Shown: positions 17,610-26,378, counted from the stretch's first letter. The stretch: DNA of 64,000 nucleotides from Cellvibrio sp. KY-GH-1 (GCF_008806975.1 NZ_CP031728.1:5683501-5747500), one strand, 5' to 3'. Notes: generated from the letters alone by a model not told the origin. Made by a program: numbers and translations.

Positions 17610-18662
17610 TTAATGCAGTAACCCTTTAGTCGGGGTATCAATGTTTTGTGGGGTGGTAGCTGTCTTGTCTGCAATCACTGCGCAATAGTAGTTCACAGCA
17701 CCTTGGATGAGTGTGGATGGGTGAATCGACGTTTTCGCATTTGGCATGCGAGGTTCGTAGAAACCATCTTCGGTGTGAAATAAAGGAACAAATTTTCTTG
17801 ACGCAATTGCTGTATGCAAGTCTGCAGGCGCACCTTCTTCAACGAGTATTTGCGTGTGCTCCTCCATATCTTCTTCCGTATAGATAACACAGCAGTGAGT
17901 GCTTCCATCTTTTGCGCGCAGCTCGAACCGAGATGGGTTGGATAAAAAATAATGCTCGACAACCTCCAGCTTAGTGCAGGCTTGTTCAAAATAGTAAGCA
18001 AGTTGAGGGTCTGCAAAAAATGGAGTGCCGCTATCTATCGCCTCTGCTTTCAGGCTGCTGGAAAGTTCGTTGAAATAGGCGTGTTGCAGTTGCTGAATAG
18101 CTTCCTTTAGTTCTTGCTGCATGTTCTCACTATTCTTCTTTAGATAATAATGAATAGTATTGTTGTTAAAGGCTCTCACGGCCTCGGCAGGAGTGGCATA
18201 ACCTGTTAACAATATTTTTTTTATACTTGAGTTTTTAATCTTTTCGCAAAAATCGATACCATTCATTGTTGGCATAGAATAGTCGACTACGAGTACTGAT
18301 ACTTCCTGAACACGAAGTTCATCAAAGCGCTTAATATTCTGGTGGGTCAAGACGCGCTTCACCCAGGCATCTGAATCTCCTTGCAGCTTGGGTTTGTCTT
18401 CATCGGCGATGAGTTTCGCCTCGCGCTGAGCCTCGTTGATATAGGTTAGAGCTGAATCAGTGTTGTCGAAGACTTTAACATTGAATTCATGCGAAAACGT
18501 CAAAGATAATGCGTCCAGGAATTCCGGATTATCATCGACAAATACAACCTGTGTTGGATAATAGTAAAGAGGAATTTTTGATTTCACGCTGGTTATCCCA
18601 CAAGCTATGACGTCATATTCATTGCACATATGAGGTCGATTAATTCTGGTTAGTCTTGCCAT
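17610..18662 (-). CDS. Response regulator with atypical receiver and unknown C-terminal domain
   Basis: About 350 residues. The receiver starts near residue 37 (VVFVDDNPEFLDALSL; acidic pair D43-D44), has its phosphoacceptor in VLVVDYSMPTMNG (Asp127), a switch Thr (ILLTGYA) and Lys in HYYLKKN. The gap between acidic pair and phosphoacceptor is about 83 residues instead of about 45 because of a charged insert around 80-120. The remaining 150 residues match no output domain I know (contains RAKDGSTHCCVIYTEEDMEEH). It is the third gene of the synthase-kinase operon and the obvious partner of the kinase. The start is uncertain: ATG 18662 or 18629; neither has a strong ribosome site. Confidence 0.8.
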   Translation of the reverse strand: MARLTRINRPHMCNEYDVIACGITSVKSKIPLYYYPTQVVFVDDNPEFLDALSLTFSHEFNVKVFDNTDSALTYINEAQREAKLIADEDKPKLQGDSDAWVKRVLTHQNIKRFDELRVQEVSVLVVDYSMPTMNGIDFCEKIKNSSIKKILLTGYATPAEAVRAFNNNTIHYYLKKNSENMQQELKEAIQQLQHAYFNELSSSLKAEAIDSGTPFFADPQLAYYFEQACTKLEVVEHYFLSNPSRFELRAKDGSTHCCVIYTEEDMEEHTQILVEEGAPADLHTAIASRKFVPLFHTEDGFYEPRMPNAKTSIHPSTLIQGAVNYYCAVIADKTATTPQNIDTPTKGLLH

Positions 18663-18748
18663 TGTATGCCAATTGCAGCAACGTGTGGAGTCGCAGCTGC
18701 AATAATGATAACTCTCTCTCCAGGAATGAATTGTCTAAAATGCGGTGA

Positions 18749-20839
18749 TTATTGATTGAACCGCTTTTCAGCGGCATAACTGGCCCGTCTTTCTGCTAAC
18801 TCATCCTTTGTCTGTTCTCCGGACAGTGACTCGTCTACAAGGCGGGACTTCAGGAAGGTAAGCGTAAATTTTGACCCTTCGTTTAGTTCGCTACTAACTT
18901 CTATCTGGGCATTATGTTCGTTGATTATGCGTTTTACTGCCTGCATGCCAATGCCATTACCCAGCTTTTTGGCGCTAAACCCAGGCTCCCATAGGTTGGC
19001 TAGCTGTTGCTCGGACATCCCTATGCCGCTGTCTTGTATGGAGAAAAAAACTTTCTCATCGTTTTCCCATGATTTAATTGTCAGAGTTAGGTCGGTGTTA
19101 TCTCGGCGCGCTTCTGCTGCATTTTTAATCAAATTAATAAAGAGGATCTTTAAGTCCTCTGCATCGCCATTCACTTTCTGGACTGCGCCAAACTCATATG
19201 TGACGTTATCGAATGATTTTTCAAGTAGGTAGAGACAATCCTGAATCAGAGATTCCAGAGAGCACGGATGAATTCTGCGCTTATGCTTGCCACCCAATAT
19301 ACTGGCCATGGTGGCGATAAGTTTTGAGCCTCGCTCAACCTGCTCAAGCACTATGTCACGTTGTTTGTCGCGGTCATAAATATCGTTTGATAATACCCCG
19401 TCTATGATCGCGAAGGGGACTTTGATGTCGTGATGATAATGGTTCATCAAGCTAAGCATTGAAAGGGTTTTTTTTGCTTCACCCAGCTGTTCTTGCATGT
19501 GGTTTAGCCTTATTAGTCGACTAAGCACTTGCCCGAGTTCAGATTTGAGCCATTCAAAAATTTTCAGATCTTCATAACGATAGTAAGTGAAATTTGTGGG
19601 GTCTCCCACCATTAAAATGGCGGGTGCCTCATTGCCGGACGCGATTGGTATGCAGAGAGAAGCATTTAGCTTTTTCATTTCTTCCTGAAGGGTGTCCGGC
19701 ATTTCGTCTGCGAGAATCAGTTGGGTCTGCGTCCGGCAATAGGTGACCAGAGCAGTATCGTGACTGATGGTTCCAAAGGAGGCTTCATGTGAACGAAGAT
19801 TGCCTTCATTATTGAATTGCTCTCCCTCTTTTTGAATCATTAGTACCTTGTAGTTGTTCGTCTTGATAACTTTCAAAAACAAATGATCAAGAACATCTAT
19901 TAGCATGGAAAAACTAATGGAATTTTTAAGATCAATTTCAGTTTCAGCTTTTACTTGGTCAAAATCGTACCCGTTTTTTACCAATATTTTTTTTGCACTG
20001 GGTAGGATCCACTTCAGCAGCCTCGGATAGGCTTCGAGAATTAAGGCTACAAACATCAGTAGAACAAGGATGCCGCCATTGGATTCAGTGTGGTCTCCAA
20101 CGACTGAAGTCACTACGAAGTACAACCATACAAAAAAGCCGAGTAAAATGGCCTTAGTGAGGCCAACGCTGAGCGCAAGTCGAAAATCCATCAGATTGTG
20201 TTGAATTGTCGAGTAAAAAAGAAACGCGACAAAAACGATATTTGATATTGGCCCCATAAATTTTGATAAATAATAATTATGTGGCATGGTCTGAATTAAA
20301 AGAATGCCAATAAAGAAACACACTAGTAGTGTAATCAATACCCACTTGAGTCGCTGCTTCTCTCTGCTTAGTGCGGTTTTATAGGAGACGGCAACAAATA
20401 CCAATGAGCTGAAAAAGCACCAAATAAAATAGCCCCCAAATGCGTAATAAATTAGATCCGGTTTGGGCAAATAGCCTCCATCAGTCGGAGCCAACTCTGA
20501 TGGGGCTATAATAGCGTTCCCGAGAGATAAGCTGACGCTCATAATGAAACTTGGAATGACAATCAGGTTCCTAAATGAGCGAGATCTACTACCGAGTAAA
20601 CGCCAGGTTAAAAGCGTAAAGAATGATGGGGCTAAAAACATTCCCCATCTGGTTATGTGAAACAGCGGCTGCAGCACATCCATACTCCCTATGGATGTTA
20701 AAAAATAAAGTTCCAGCGACCAAAAACCCAAGCAGCAAATAGTTAAGCCCAGAGCTTTTGCTGCGGGGTTATCTTTTTTTGATATTGCTAGCATTCCAAC
20801 AACAATATCGATAATAGCTGTAATAAGGTATTGAATCAT
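18749..20839 (-). CDS. Multi-TM (7TM-type) sensor histidine kinase with GAF-like domain
   Basis: A 696-residue kinase. About seven or eight hydrophobic helices span residues 5-280, resembling the HisKA_7TM class, followed by a GAF-like region (about 295-430), a dimerisation helix with His470 in MNHYHHDIKVPFAIIDG, and a HATPase domain (LFINLIKNAAEARRD; DSGIGMSEQQL; GNGIGMQAVKRIINEH). Overall layout and size resemble PrsK kinases of PEP-CTERM/exosortase systems and multi-TM quorum sensors such as LuxN. It begins 3 bases after the stop of the acyl-signal synthase-like gene, which suggests it senses that enzyme's product (inference). The ligand is unknown. Confidence 0.87.
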   Translation of the reverse strand: MIQYLITAIIDIVVGMLAISKKDNPAAKALGLTICCLGFWSLELYFLTSIGSMDVLQPLFHITRWGMFLAPSFFTLLTWRLLGSRSRSFRNLIVIPSFIMSVSLSLGNAIIAPSELAPTDGGYLPKPDLIYYAFGGYFIWCFFSSLVFVAVSYKTALSREKQRLKWVLITLLVCFFIGILLIQTMPHNYYLSKFMGPISNIVFVAFLFYSTIQHNLMDFRLALSVGLTKAILLGFFVWLYFVVTSVVGDHTESNGGILVLLMFVALILEAYPRLLKWILPSAKKILVKNGYDFDQVKAETEIDLKNSISFSMLIDVLDHLFLKVIKTNNYKVLMIQKEGEQFNNEGNLRSHEASFGTISHDTALVTYCRTQTQLILADEMPDTLQEEMKKLNASLCIPIASGNEAPAILMVGDPTNFTYYRYEDLKIFEWLKSELGQVLSRLIRLNHMQEQLGEAKKTLSMLSLMNHYHHDIKVPFAIIDGVLSNDIYDRDKQRDIVLEQVERGSKLIATMASILGGKHKRRIHPCSLESLIQDCLYLLEKSFDNVTYEFGAVQKVNGDAEDLKILFINLIKNAAEARRDNTDLTLTIKSWENDEKVFFSIQDSGIGMSEQQLANLWEPGFSAKKLGNGIGMQAVKRIINEHNAQIEVSSELNEGSKFTLTFLKSRLVDESLSGEQTKDELAERRASYAAEKRFNQ

Positions 20840-20842
20840 TTA

Positions 20843-21463
20843 TCAGGCAGCTCTTAACTTGGTTCTCAACAATTTGTCAGCGGCATCCAGTTCAGTGCAC
20901 ACCATTAATACAGTTTTGAAACTCAGGTGTGGATAAGATTTAATGTCCGAGATTACCTTGGCGCCAAAAAGCTGATAAAAGCGGATATGTTCAGGTCTAA
21001 CAGCGACAACCACGGATGTGGCCTGCTTCGCTAGCGATTCGTTAAGTACAGAGCCCATGAGCATTAATCTGGCCTGCATCCCCCCTTTACGTTGAAACGT
21101 CGGGTCTATAACAAATTTGTTCATTTCTACGAAAACATTATCATAACCAACATTGTCCCGTAGTTCTTTATCGAACACTTCCATAACCGGAATCATCAGA
21201 TCCTTTTGGGATGGATTGTATACGCAGGCGCGCATCGAGCCTATTGCTTTGCTTCCCTGGTAAGCCAGAAAGCAGATACTGTTAGGTTTATCATCGTATT
21301 CGTCAATAAACTTAAGCGACGAATTTTCTTCAATGTATCCTTCGGCACTATAGCTTCTGTAACGCATCCCGTACACGCGGTCGAGCATGGGGCCTCTTGC
21401 AATAACACTATAGTAATCATTTTGTTGAATTGTGGCTTGGGTTTGGATAGCGGTATTTAACAT
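20843..21463 (-). CDS. LuxI/FeeM-like acyltransferase (acyl-homoserine-lactone or N-acyl amino acid synthase superfamily)
   Basis: A 206-residue GNAT-fold protein. Positions matching autoinducer synthases are visible: MRYRSY near residue 33, FIDEYDDK (D-x-Y-D as in LuxI), GSMRACV (the conserved Arg) and VEMNKFVIDPTFQRKG (the conserved Glu followed by x-x-K-F). The late segment VRPEHIRFYQLFGAKVIS is more like FeeM-type N-acyl amino acid synthases. The LuxI Trp in the G-W motif is replaced (GYIEEN). It likely transfers a fatty acyl group from acyl-ACP to an amino compound, but the product cannot be read. First gene of an operon with a sensor kinase and response regulator and divergent from a REC protein. 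Confidence 0.75.
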   Translation of the reverse strand: MLNTAIQTQATIQQNDYYSVIARGPMLDRVYGMRYRSYSAEGYIEENSSLKFIDEYDDKPNSICFLAYQGSKAIGSMRACVYNPSQKDLMIPVMEVFDKELRDNVGYDNVFVEMNKFVIDPTFQRKGGMQARLMLMGSVLNESLAKQATSVVVAVRPEHIRFYQLFGAKVISDIKSYPHLSFKTVLMVCTELDAADKLLRTKLRAA

Positions 21464-21824
21464 GGGACACCTCTTTTTTGTTTGGGTTAAATTGCGTGAA
21501 AGCCGCTATAGACAAGCATTCGTGGATGCCTTAAGCGACAAAGTAACATTTGTGTGGCGCCGGGTTTTTTGATTTGGCGTCAAACTCCATTATGCTTAAA
21601 AAATATGCGACCTAAAACAACACTTTTGTAACTGTTGATTTAGATGCACCTATGGCGCCTAAGATTCTGACTTTCGTCAATTTTTGGAGTATGCATTTCT
21701 AACTATCATGTGTAAGTTCATAATCGACAGTTTGAGAAAGAGTTCTATGTGTCGGGTTGCGGTTGTTAAAGTGCGGCAGGCGCTATAAGGTTTTTTAATT
21801 ACTTGGATTTCGGATTCATACTCA
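21464..21824. promoter_or_regulatory. Divergent promoter region of the synthase operon
   Basis: 361 bases between the synthase gene (-) and the DHp-like/REC gene (+). No protein gene is seen. Both promoters must lie here. TGGCGCC occurs twice (about 21556 and 21652); no canonical lux box was found by eye. Confidence 0.5.
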
Positions 21825-22547
21825 ATGTCAGACATACAAAATGCGCAGAAAAATATCGATAATGTCGAAACCTTGTTTCATGACATTGCAACGCCGCTGT
21901 TAGTTGCGAAAATGAAAGCCGAACTGTTGGTGGATCATTTACCTCTGATTATCAAAGTCTTGGAGTCGTCTCCTGATCTATGTCATTCCTTACCTGCTGG
22001 AGAAAAGCTGCGCGAAGCGTTATTGGCGGCGCCTGAAATTATGTTGTCGAACTTGAAGGTGGTTCAAAAGAAAATAAACCTTTTATCGGCGTCATTGGTG
22101 CATCAAACCAATAATTTTTCGACAAATGATCCGGAAGCAGATGGTTCTTCAGGTGCCGGTGGTGCTTCGGGTAGGACTGCGGCAATAAAAACCATTCTTC
22201 TGGTAGATGATGAGGTTGTTCATCGCGATATAGGCGAACGCTTGCTTTCGCCGGTCTATGAGGTTGATTTTGCCAAAAATGGTTTAGAGGCGATCACGAT
22301 GTGTGAGCAGAAGCATTACGATCTGATTCTGATGGATTTGCATATGCCTAAAATGAATGGCGAGCAAGCCACAGTTGCATTGCGCCCACGCATCAGCAAT
22401 CAAACCATAATCTTCGGTCTGACCAGTTTGCCTATTGGGGTGAACCGGTCCGGGTTATTGGCGATGGGATTTACCGATTTTCTAGAAAAACCGCTTTCAC
22501 TAAAGAGTTTGCAAAAGCTATTGCGAACTCATTCACTTAATGCGTAA
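21825..22547 (+). CDS. DHp-like helical domain fused to a receiver domain (no kinase domain)
   Basis: A 240-residue protein. The N-terminus has an H-box-like motif, LFHDIATPLLVAKMKAELL, with His19, followed by about 85 helical residues as in a histidine-kinase dimerisation domain or Hpt, then a Ser/Gly-rich linker (about 105-122) and a complete receiver domain (TILLVDDEVVHRD; phosphoacceptor Asp171 in LILMDLHMPKMNG; FLEKPLS with the conserved Lys-Pro). No ATP-binding domain follows, so it can only relay or hold phosphate. Its divergent position beside the synthase-kinase operon suggests a side branch or phosphate sink of the same pathway (inference). Confidence 0.8.
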   Translation: MSDIQNAQKNIDNVETLFHDIATPLLVAKMKAELLVDHLPLIIKVLESSPDLCHSLPAGEKLREALLAAPEIMLSNLKVVQKKINLLSASLVHQTNNFSTNDPEADGSSGAGGASGRTAAIKTILLVDDEVVHRDIGERLLSPVYEVDFAKNGLEAITMCEQKHYDLILMDLHMPKMNGEQATVALRPRISNQTIIFGLTSLPIGVNRSGLLAMGFTDFLEKPLSLKSLQKLLRTHSLNA

Positions 22548-22607
22548 CATCTCGCCAATTCTTTATTTAAACGACAGGGAATGTTGAATTGGGGGTTTAA
22601 ACTGTTC

Positions 22608-24767
22608 ATGTGTATAACAATTAAAAAAATATTGTCCTCCGCAAATCTTGGCTGGACGGGGGTGGTGGTTGGTTCGCTGTCATCTACTTTGGTTTGGTCT
22701 CAGCCAACCCCGGCACTGGAAGAAGTTGTTGTTACTGCACAAATGCGAGAAGAACAGGTGCAGAACACCCCACTGGCAATCGGTATCTATAACAAAGCGA
22801 CGCTCGAACAGCTTGGGGCAAATTCGCTGACATCACTGGAAACTGCAATTCCTTCATTGAATTTCGGCAGCGGTGATCGAAGTTCGCGTGGAGAAATTAC
22901 GATTCGTGGCGTAGGTGACTATGCGCGGAATATTGGGACCAACGCGCGTGTGGCTGTGTATATCGATGGTGTGTTGGTAGGGCGTTCGCGAAGTTTTGAC
23001 CAGGCCTTGCAGGACGCCGTACGCGTAGAGGTTTTGCGTGGCCCGCAAGGGACGCTTGCAGGAACCAACGCGTTGGCTGGATCCATTAATATTATTACTC
23101 AGCAGCCTGAGGACACATTTAAGGCTGGCCTGAATGTTAATGCGGGCAATTTCGATTTTTCCTCGCTTACGGGCTCTGTAAATATACCCTTAACAGACAA
23201 TCTGTTTACCAGTCTGTTGCTGTCTACCACCGAGCAGGACGGTTATATCTACAATCAGACGCTCGATCAATATATACAAGGAGTTAACCGCGATACGGCG
23301 AAGCTGAAGCTGCGTTATTTAGGGGTAGAGCGCCTTACTTTGGACTTGGGGTTTGATTATCTGAAAGATGATAAGGATGCGACCAATTCAGAGGCTTTGG
23401 GGAACGGCTTATTCAATGGTTTTACACTGGCTCCGCAGCCGCTTAGTGTTGCGCACAATGCGGAAGAATATGAACGCCGCGAGTTAAAAGGCGCAACTAT
23501 TAATGCTGTTTATGAGACGTCAGACTCGTTTCAGTGGACCTCGATTACCGGGCTTCGCGATAACGCATTTAGTGAGCTGAGTGAGGAAGACTATTCCCCG
23601 CTGGATGTTGCTATCAGCAAGATGGATGAAAAAAACGATCAGTTAAGTCAGGAAGTTCGTTTGACTTCGCCTAAAAGTGAATCCTTCGATTATGTTCTTG
23701 GGTTGTATTTGCTTGATCAAAATATTTCCACGAATCGGCAAGCAATAACTGGTGCGGTATTTCGTCCAAAACCCAATACCAGTACCAAAACACCTGCGAC
23801 GGCCGGAGTAGAGTCCGCCTCATTTTACCTGCATGGTAATTATTATTTTAATTCGCGCTGGAGCCTGACGGCGGGGACGCGCTACATTAATGAAACGAAA
23901 GATATCGATTATTCAAGCATTGATACAACAGGGTTGTCGATCAATGTTGATCATCTGCGCGATCAGCAAACTTTTAATGAGTGGCTGCCCAAGTTAGGCC
24001 TTAATTTTCAATATACGTCGGATGTATTGTTTTATTCCAGCGTTGCGCGCGGTTATAAAAGCGGGGGGTGGAATGCGGACTTCCTCTCCACCCTGGAAAA
24101 TTTCCAGTTTGACCCGGAATATGCTGTTAATTATGAGTTGGGTGTGAAATCCGCATTTTTTGATCAGCGTTTGACTCTAAATGCTTCTGTATTCCATGCC
24201 AGGTTCGATGACTATCAGGTCTTCCAATTTGTGCCCACCCAAACTGGAAGTGGTACGATTTTATCGTTAACCAATGCTGGAGAGGTAACGAGTCAGGGTG
24301 TTGAGTTGGATATGAGTGCTCAGCTTACCAAGCATCTTGCGATGAGCTTTAGTACTGCGCTGACGAAAGCAAGGTTCGACGAGTTTAAAAATGGGGGTGG
24401 TATAGGCATAGATTATGATCATAACTATTTGCCCTATGCGCCGGAGAATAACTATTTTGTTGCTCTGGATTATTCCCGGTCGATTGTGAAACGAGCTGAA
24501 CTCTATGTTCACTTGGATTACAGTTATACCGATGATTATTTCTCAAATCCCAACAATACCGACGCCAATGCAATTCCCAGCCGCGATATTGTTAATGCTC
24601 GTTTGGGATTAACGCTGGACGTGGATTGGGATATATCACTGTGGGTAAAAAACCTAACAGATGAAGTCGATTTGCGCCAGAAGTCGGTTTCGTTTTTTGG
24701 GGTTCCGCGCGGTGTGTACACGTCACCGCGAACCTATGGTTTGGAAGTTCGTTATTCCTTTAACTAA
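22608..24767 (+). CDS. TonB-dependent outer-membrane receptor
   Basis: About 719 residues from ATG 22608. An in-frame ATG at 22581 would add nine residues before the signal peptide. A signal peptide ends near VWSQP, then TonB box-like LEEVVVTAQ, a plug domain (NTPLAIGIYNKATLEQLGANSL to about residue 160, with VEVLRGPQGTLAGTNALAGSINI), and a long beta-barrel rich in alternating aromatic residues, ending in the usual C-terminal Phe-containing strand (YGLEVRYSFN). The sequence type resembles receptors for small organic substrates rather than classical siderophore receptors. It follows the DHp-REC gene by 60 bases; uptake or sensing of an acylated molecule is possible but unproven. Confidence 0.88.
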   Translation: MCITIKKILSSANLGWTGVVVGSLSSTLVWSQPTPALEEVVVTAQMREEQVQNTPLAIGIYNKATLEQLGANSLTSLETAIPSLNFGSGDRSSRGEITIRGVGDYARNIGTNARVAVYIDGVLVGRSRSFDQALQDAVRVEVLRGPQGTLAGTNALAGSINIITQQPEDTFKAGLNVNAGNFDFSSLTGSVNIPLTDNLFTSLLLSTTEQDGYIYNQTLDQYIQGVNRDTAKLKLRYLGVERLTLDLGFDYLKDDKDATNSEALGNGLFNGFTLAPQPLSVAHNAEEYERRELKGATINAVYETSDSFQWTSITGLRDNAFSELSEEDYSPLDVAISKMDEKNDQLSQEVRLTSPKSESFDYVLGLYLLDQNISTNRQAITGAVFRPKPNTSTKTPATAGVESASFYLHGNYYFNSRWSLTAGTRYINETKDIDYSSIDTTGLSINVDHLRDQQTFNEWLPKLGLNFQYTSDVLFYSSVARGYKSGGWNADFLSTLENFQFDPEYAVNYELGVKSAFFDQRLTLNASVFHARFDDYQVFQFVPTQTGSGTILSLTNAGEVTSQGVELDMSAQLTKHLAMSFSTALTKARFDEFKNGGGIGIDYDHNYLPYAPENNYFVALDYSRSIVKRAELYVHLDYSYTDDYFSNPNNTDANAIPSRDIVNARLGLTLDVDWDISLWVKNLTDEVDLRQKSVSFFGVPRGVYTSPRTYGLEVRYSFN

Positions 24768-24799
24768 TCTCGCCTTTTCCTGATGTTCAATTCATGAAG

Positions 24800-24832
24800 C
24801 CCGGGCCGCCTTGCTGTCCGGGTTTTCTCTTT
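24800..24832 (+). terminator. Terminator of the TonB receptor gene
   Basis: CCCGG (24800-24804) and CCGGG (24818-24822) form a stem around a 13-base loop, followed by TTTTCTCTTT. Confidence 0.7.
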
Positions 24833-24890
24833 CATATCAAGCACTTATCGTTAGAATAAAAAATAGCCTAAAAACTCGTTGCAAATTTTT

Positions 24891-24942
24891 ACTGTGTGGC
24901 GCATAGTAAATACTGTGTATTGCATAGTATGTGGAGCACAGT
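24891..24942. promoter_or_regulatory. Repeated PadR-type operator
   Basis: ACTGTGTGGCGCATAGTA (24891-24908) is repeated as ACTGTGTATTGCATAGTA (24912-24929), 21 bases or two helical turns apart. The second, extended by a T, has TACT...AGTA dyad ends. A third related dyad (ATGTGGAGCACAGTAT) overlaps the ribosome site. The array directly abuts the PadR start codon, a classic autorepression layout. Confidence 0.65.
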
Positions 24943-25287
24943 ATGTCGGATGAACAATTTGAAAAGCTTAGGCAGGAATTGCGACGGGGGATTTTAGTCC
25001 TGGCGGTTTTGGGATCTTTGCGCAAGCCGCACTATGGCTACTCCCTGCGCAAGCAACTGCAGGATGAGGGTTTGGATATCGATGAAGGCACGCTTTACCC
25101 ATTGGTGCGTCGGCTGGCAGACCAGGGGCTATTAACCAGTGAATGGCAATTAGGGGAAGGGCGTGAGCGCCGCTACTACCAATTGTCCCCGGAAGGCGCG
25201 GGTTTGCTGGAAAGCCTGAGTGCCGAGTGGCTGCAGTTAAACAATCACGTGAGCAAAATACTGGAGGCGGGAAATGGAGCTGATTGA
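24943..25287 (+). CDS. PadR-family transcriptional regulator
   Basis: About 114 residues from ATG 24943, which has a GGAG ribosome site six bases upstream. A GTG at 24931 is in frame but lies inside the operator array. The winged helix is LGSLRKPHYGYSLRKQLQDEGLDIDEGTLYPLVRRLADQGLLTSEW, the PadR signature, followed by RRYYQLSPEGAGLL. PadR proteins of this short class repress themselves and a linked membrane protein gene. The stop overlaps the following HAAS gene by 14 bases, so both are one translationally coupled unit. Confidence 0.92.
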   Translation: MSDEQFEKLRQELRRGILVLAVLGSLRKPHYGYSLRKQLQDEGLDIDEGTLYPLVRRLADQGLLTSEWQLGEGRERRYYQLSPEGAGLLESLSAEWLQLNNHVSKILEAGNGAD

Positions 25288-26218
25288 TCGTTATATGAAT
25301 GCCGTCGCGCAAGCATTACCGGAAAGTCGTCGCGATGAAATTACCCGCGAACTGCGCGCGAATATTCTCGATAAGCTGGAAGCCATTGCGGAAGAGCAGG
25401 GGCGTGATGTCTCTGAAGCTGAGGTATCGGCGGTGCTGAAAGAACTTGGCCACCCGCAAAAAGTAGCGGGGAGTTTTTTAACGGGCCAGCAGCTTGTCAG
25501 TGCGGAGTTGTTTCCGCTGTATAAGCAAGCGCTACATTTCGGGTTGATTCTGGTATTTATCCTGGCGCTGATTCAATTTGGCATTCATCTGCTGAATAGT
25601 GGAGATTTGGCGATAGCCAATTTTTTCTACGAGATGCTCTCCAAGACGTTGATTATGTTTGCCTCGGTCACGGGTGTTTTTTACCTACTGAGTAATCCGG
25701 TCGGTGGCAAGGCCTACTTCGATCCCTATCAATGTTGGGCCCCGGAAAAATTGCCGCCGGTAACGCGCCCTTGGCAAAGAATCAGCGCCTGTGAGCAAAG
25801 TGTCGATTTTGCTTCGGATTTGTTTGCCTTGCTGTTACTGAATTACGCCCTGTGGATACCGTCGGGCCAACTGGCTAACCTGACAATCGTTTTTGCGGAG
25901 CCGGTGCAGCAATGGGTGCCAATACTGTCGATAATCTTGATCGTCTCGCTGGTTTTTGGTTTATGGAAGCTGATTTACCGCTACTGGACTATTCCGAGCT
26001 TGCTGCTAGAGGCCGCGATTAATGTCGCCATCGCCATACCGTTATTATTGGTAAGCCGTTTGACACCTATCGTGGTGGATACCGCCAGTGCAACAACGCA
26101 TTTGGAAGTATTAAAAATTGGCAATGGCGTCATCAGTACCGGGTTGTTCTGGGTTGGGATATGGTTGATCTTTATGGCGGGCTGGAGTGTATATCGTGCC
26201 TGGCAGCTTTCGCGTTAA
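25274..26218 (+). CDS. HAAS-domain membrane protein
   Basis: A 314-residue inner-membrane protein. Residues 1-75 form a helical cytoplasmic HAAS (DUF1700-like) domain (MELIDRYMNAVAQALPESRRDEITRELRANI; VLKELGHPQKVAGSF), followed by about six hydrophobic helices. HAAS proteins are regularly encoded next to PadR regulators and are presumed membrane sensors or antagonists of them; the signal is unknown. It overlaps padR by 14 bases. The 270 bases after it hold no recognisable gene other than the upstream region of the glucanase gene. Confidence 0.85.
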   Translation: MELIDRYMNAVAQALPESRRDEITRELRANILDKLEAIAEEQGRDVSEAEVSAVLKELGHPQKVAGSFLTGQQLVSAELFPLYKQALHFGLILVFILALIQFGIHLLNSGDLAIANFFYEMLSKTLIMFASVTGVFYLLSNPVGGKAYFDPYQCWAPEKLPPVTRPWQRISACEQSVDFASDLFALLLLNYALWIPSGQLANLTIVFAEPVQQWVPILSIILIVSLVFGLWKLIYRYWTIPSLLLEAAINVAIAIPLLLVSRLTPIVVDTASATTHLEVLKIGNGVISTGLFWVGIWLIFMAGWSVYRAWQLSR

Positions 26219-26370
26219 TAGATGATGATGAAAAAACACGTGATGGAAGTAACAAAAGCATAAAGTGGGACATGCAAGATAATAAAGCGAAACCTTTGTG
26301 GCGCGCTGGTTTGCGGTGTTCGGATACTGCAAACCAGCCAAACGCGAAATAATTTCAACGATCCCGCTAG

Positions 26371-26378
26371 TCGAACGC
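26371..26378 (+). promoter_or_regulatory. TCGAACGC motif 118 bases upstream of the GH16-GH128 gene
   Basis: TCGAACGC at 26371-26378. The same 8-mer lies 117 bases upstream of the GH5 gene (34752), and TCGAAGCG lies 78 bases upstream of the second GH16 gene (36902). A shared regulator is inferred. Confidence 0.35.

Noticed and set aside
20843..21463. Calling the gene a definite LuxI acyl-homoserine-lactone synthase
   Set aside because: Several LuxI positions are present but the conserved Trp is replaced and the C-terminus looks FeeM-like, so only the superfamily is claimed.
24931..24942. GTG 24931 as the padR start codon
   Set aside because: It lies inside the operator array; ATG 24943 has a well-placed GGAG and gives the usual protein length.
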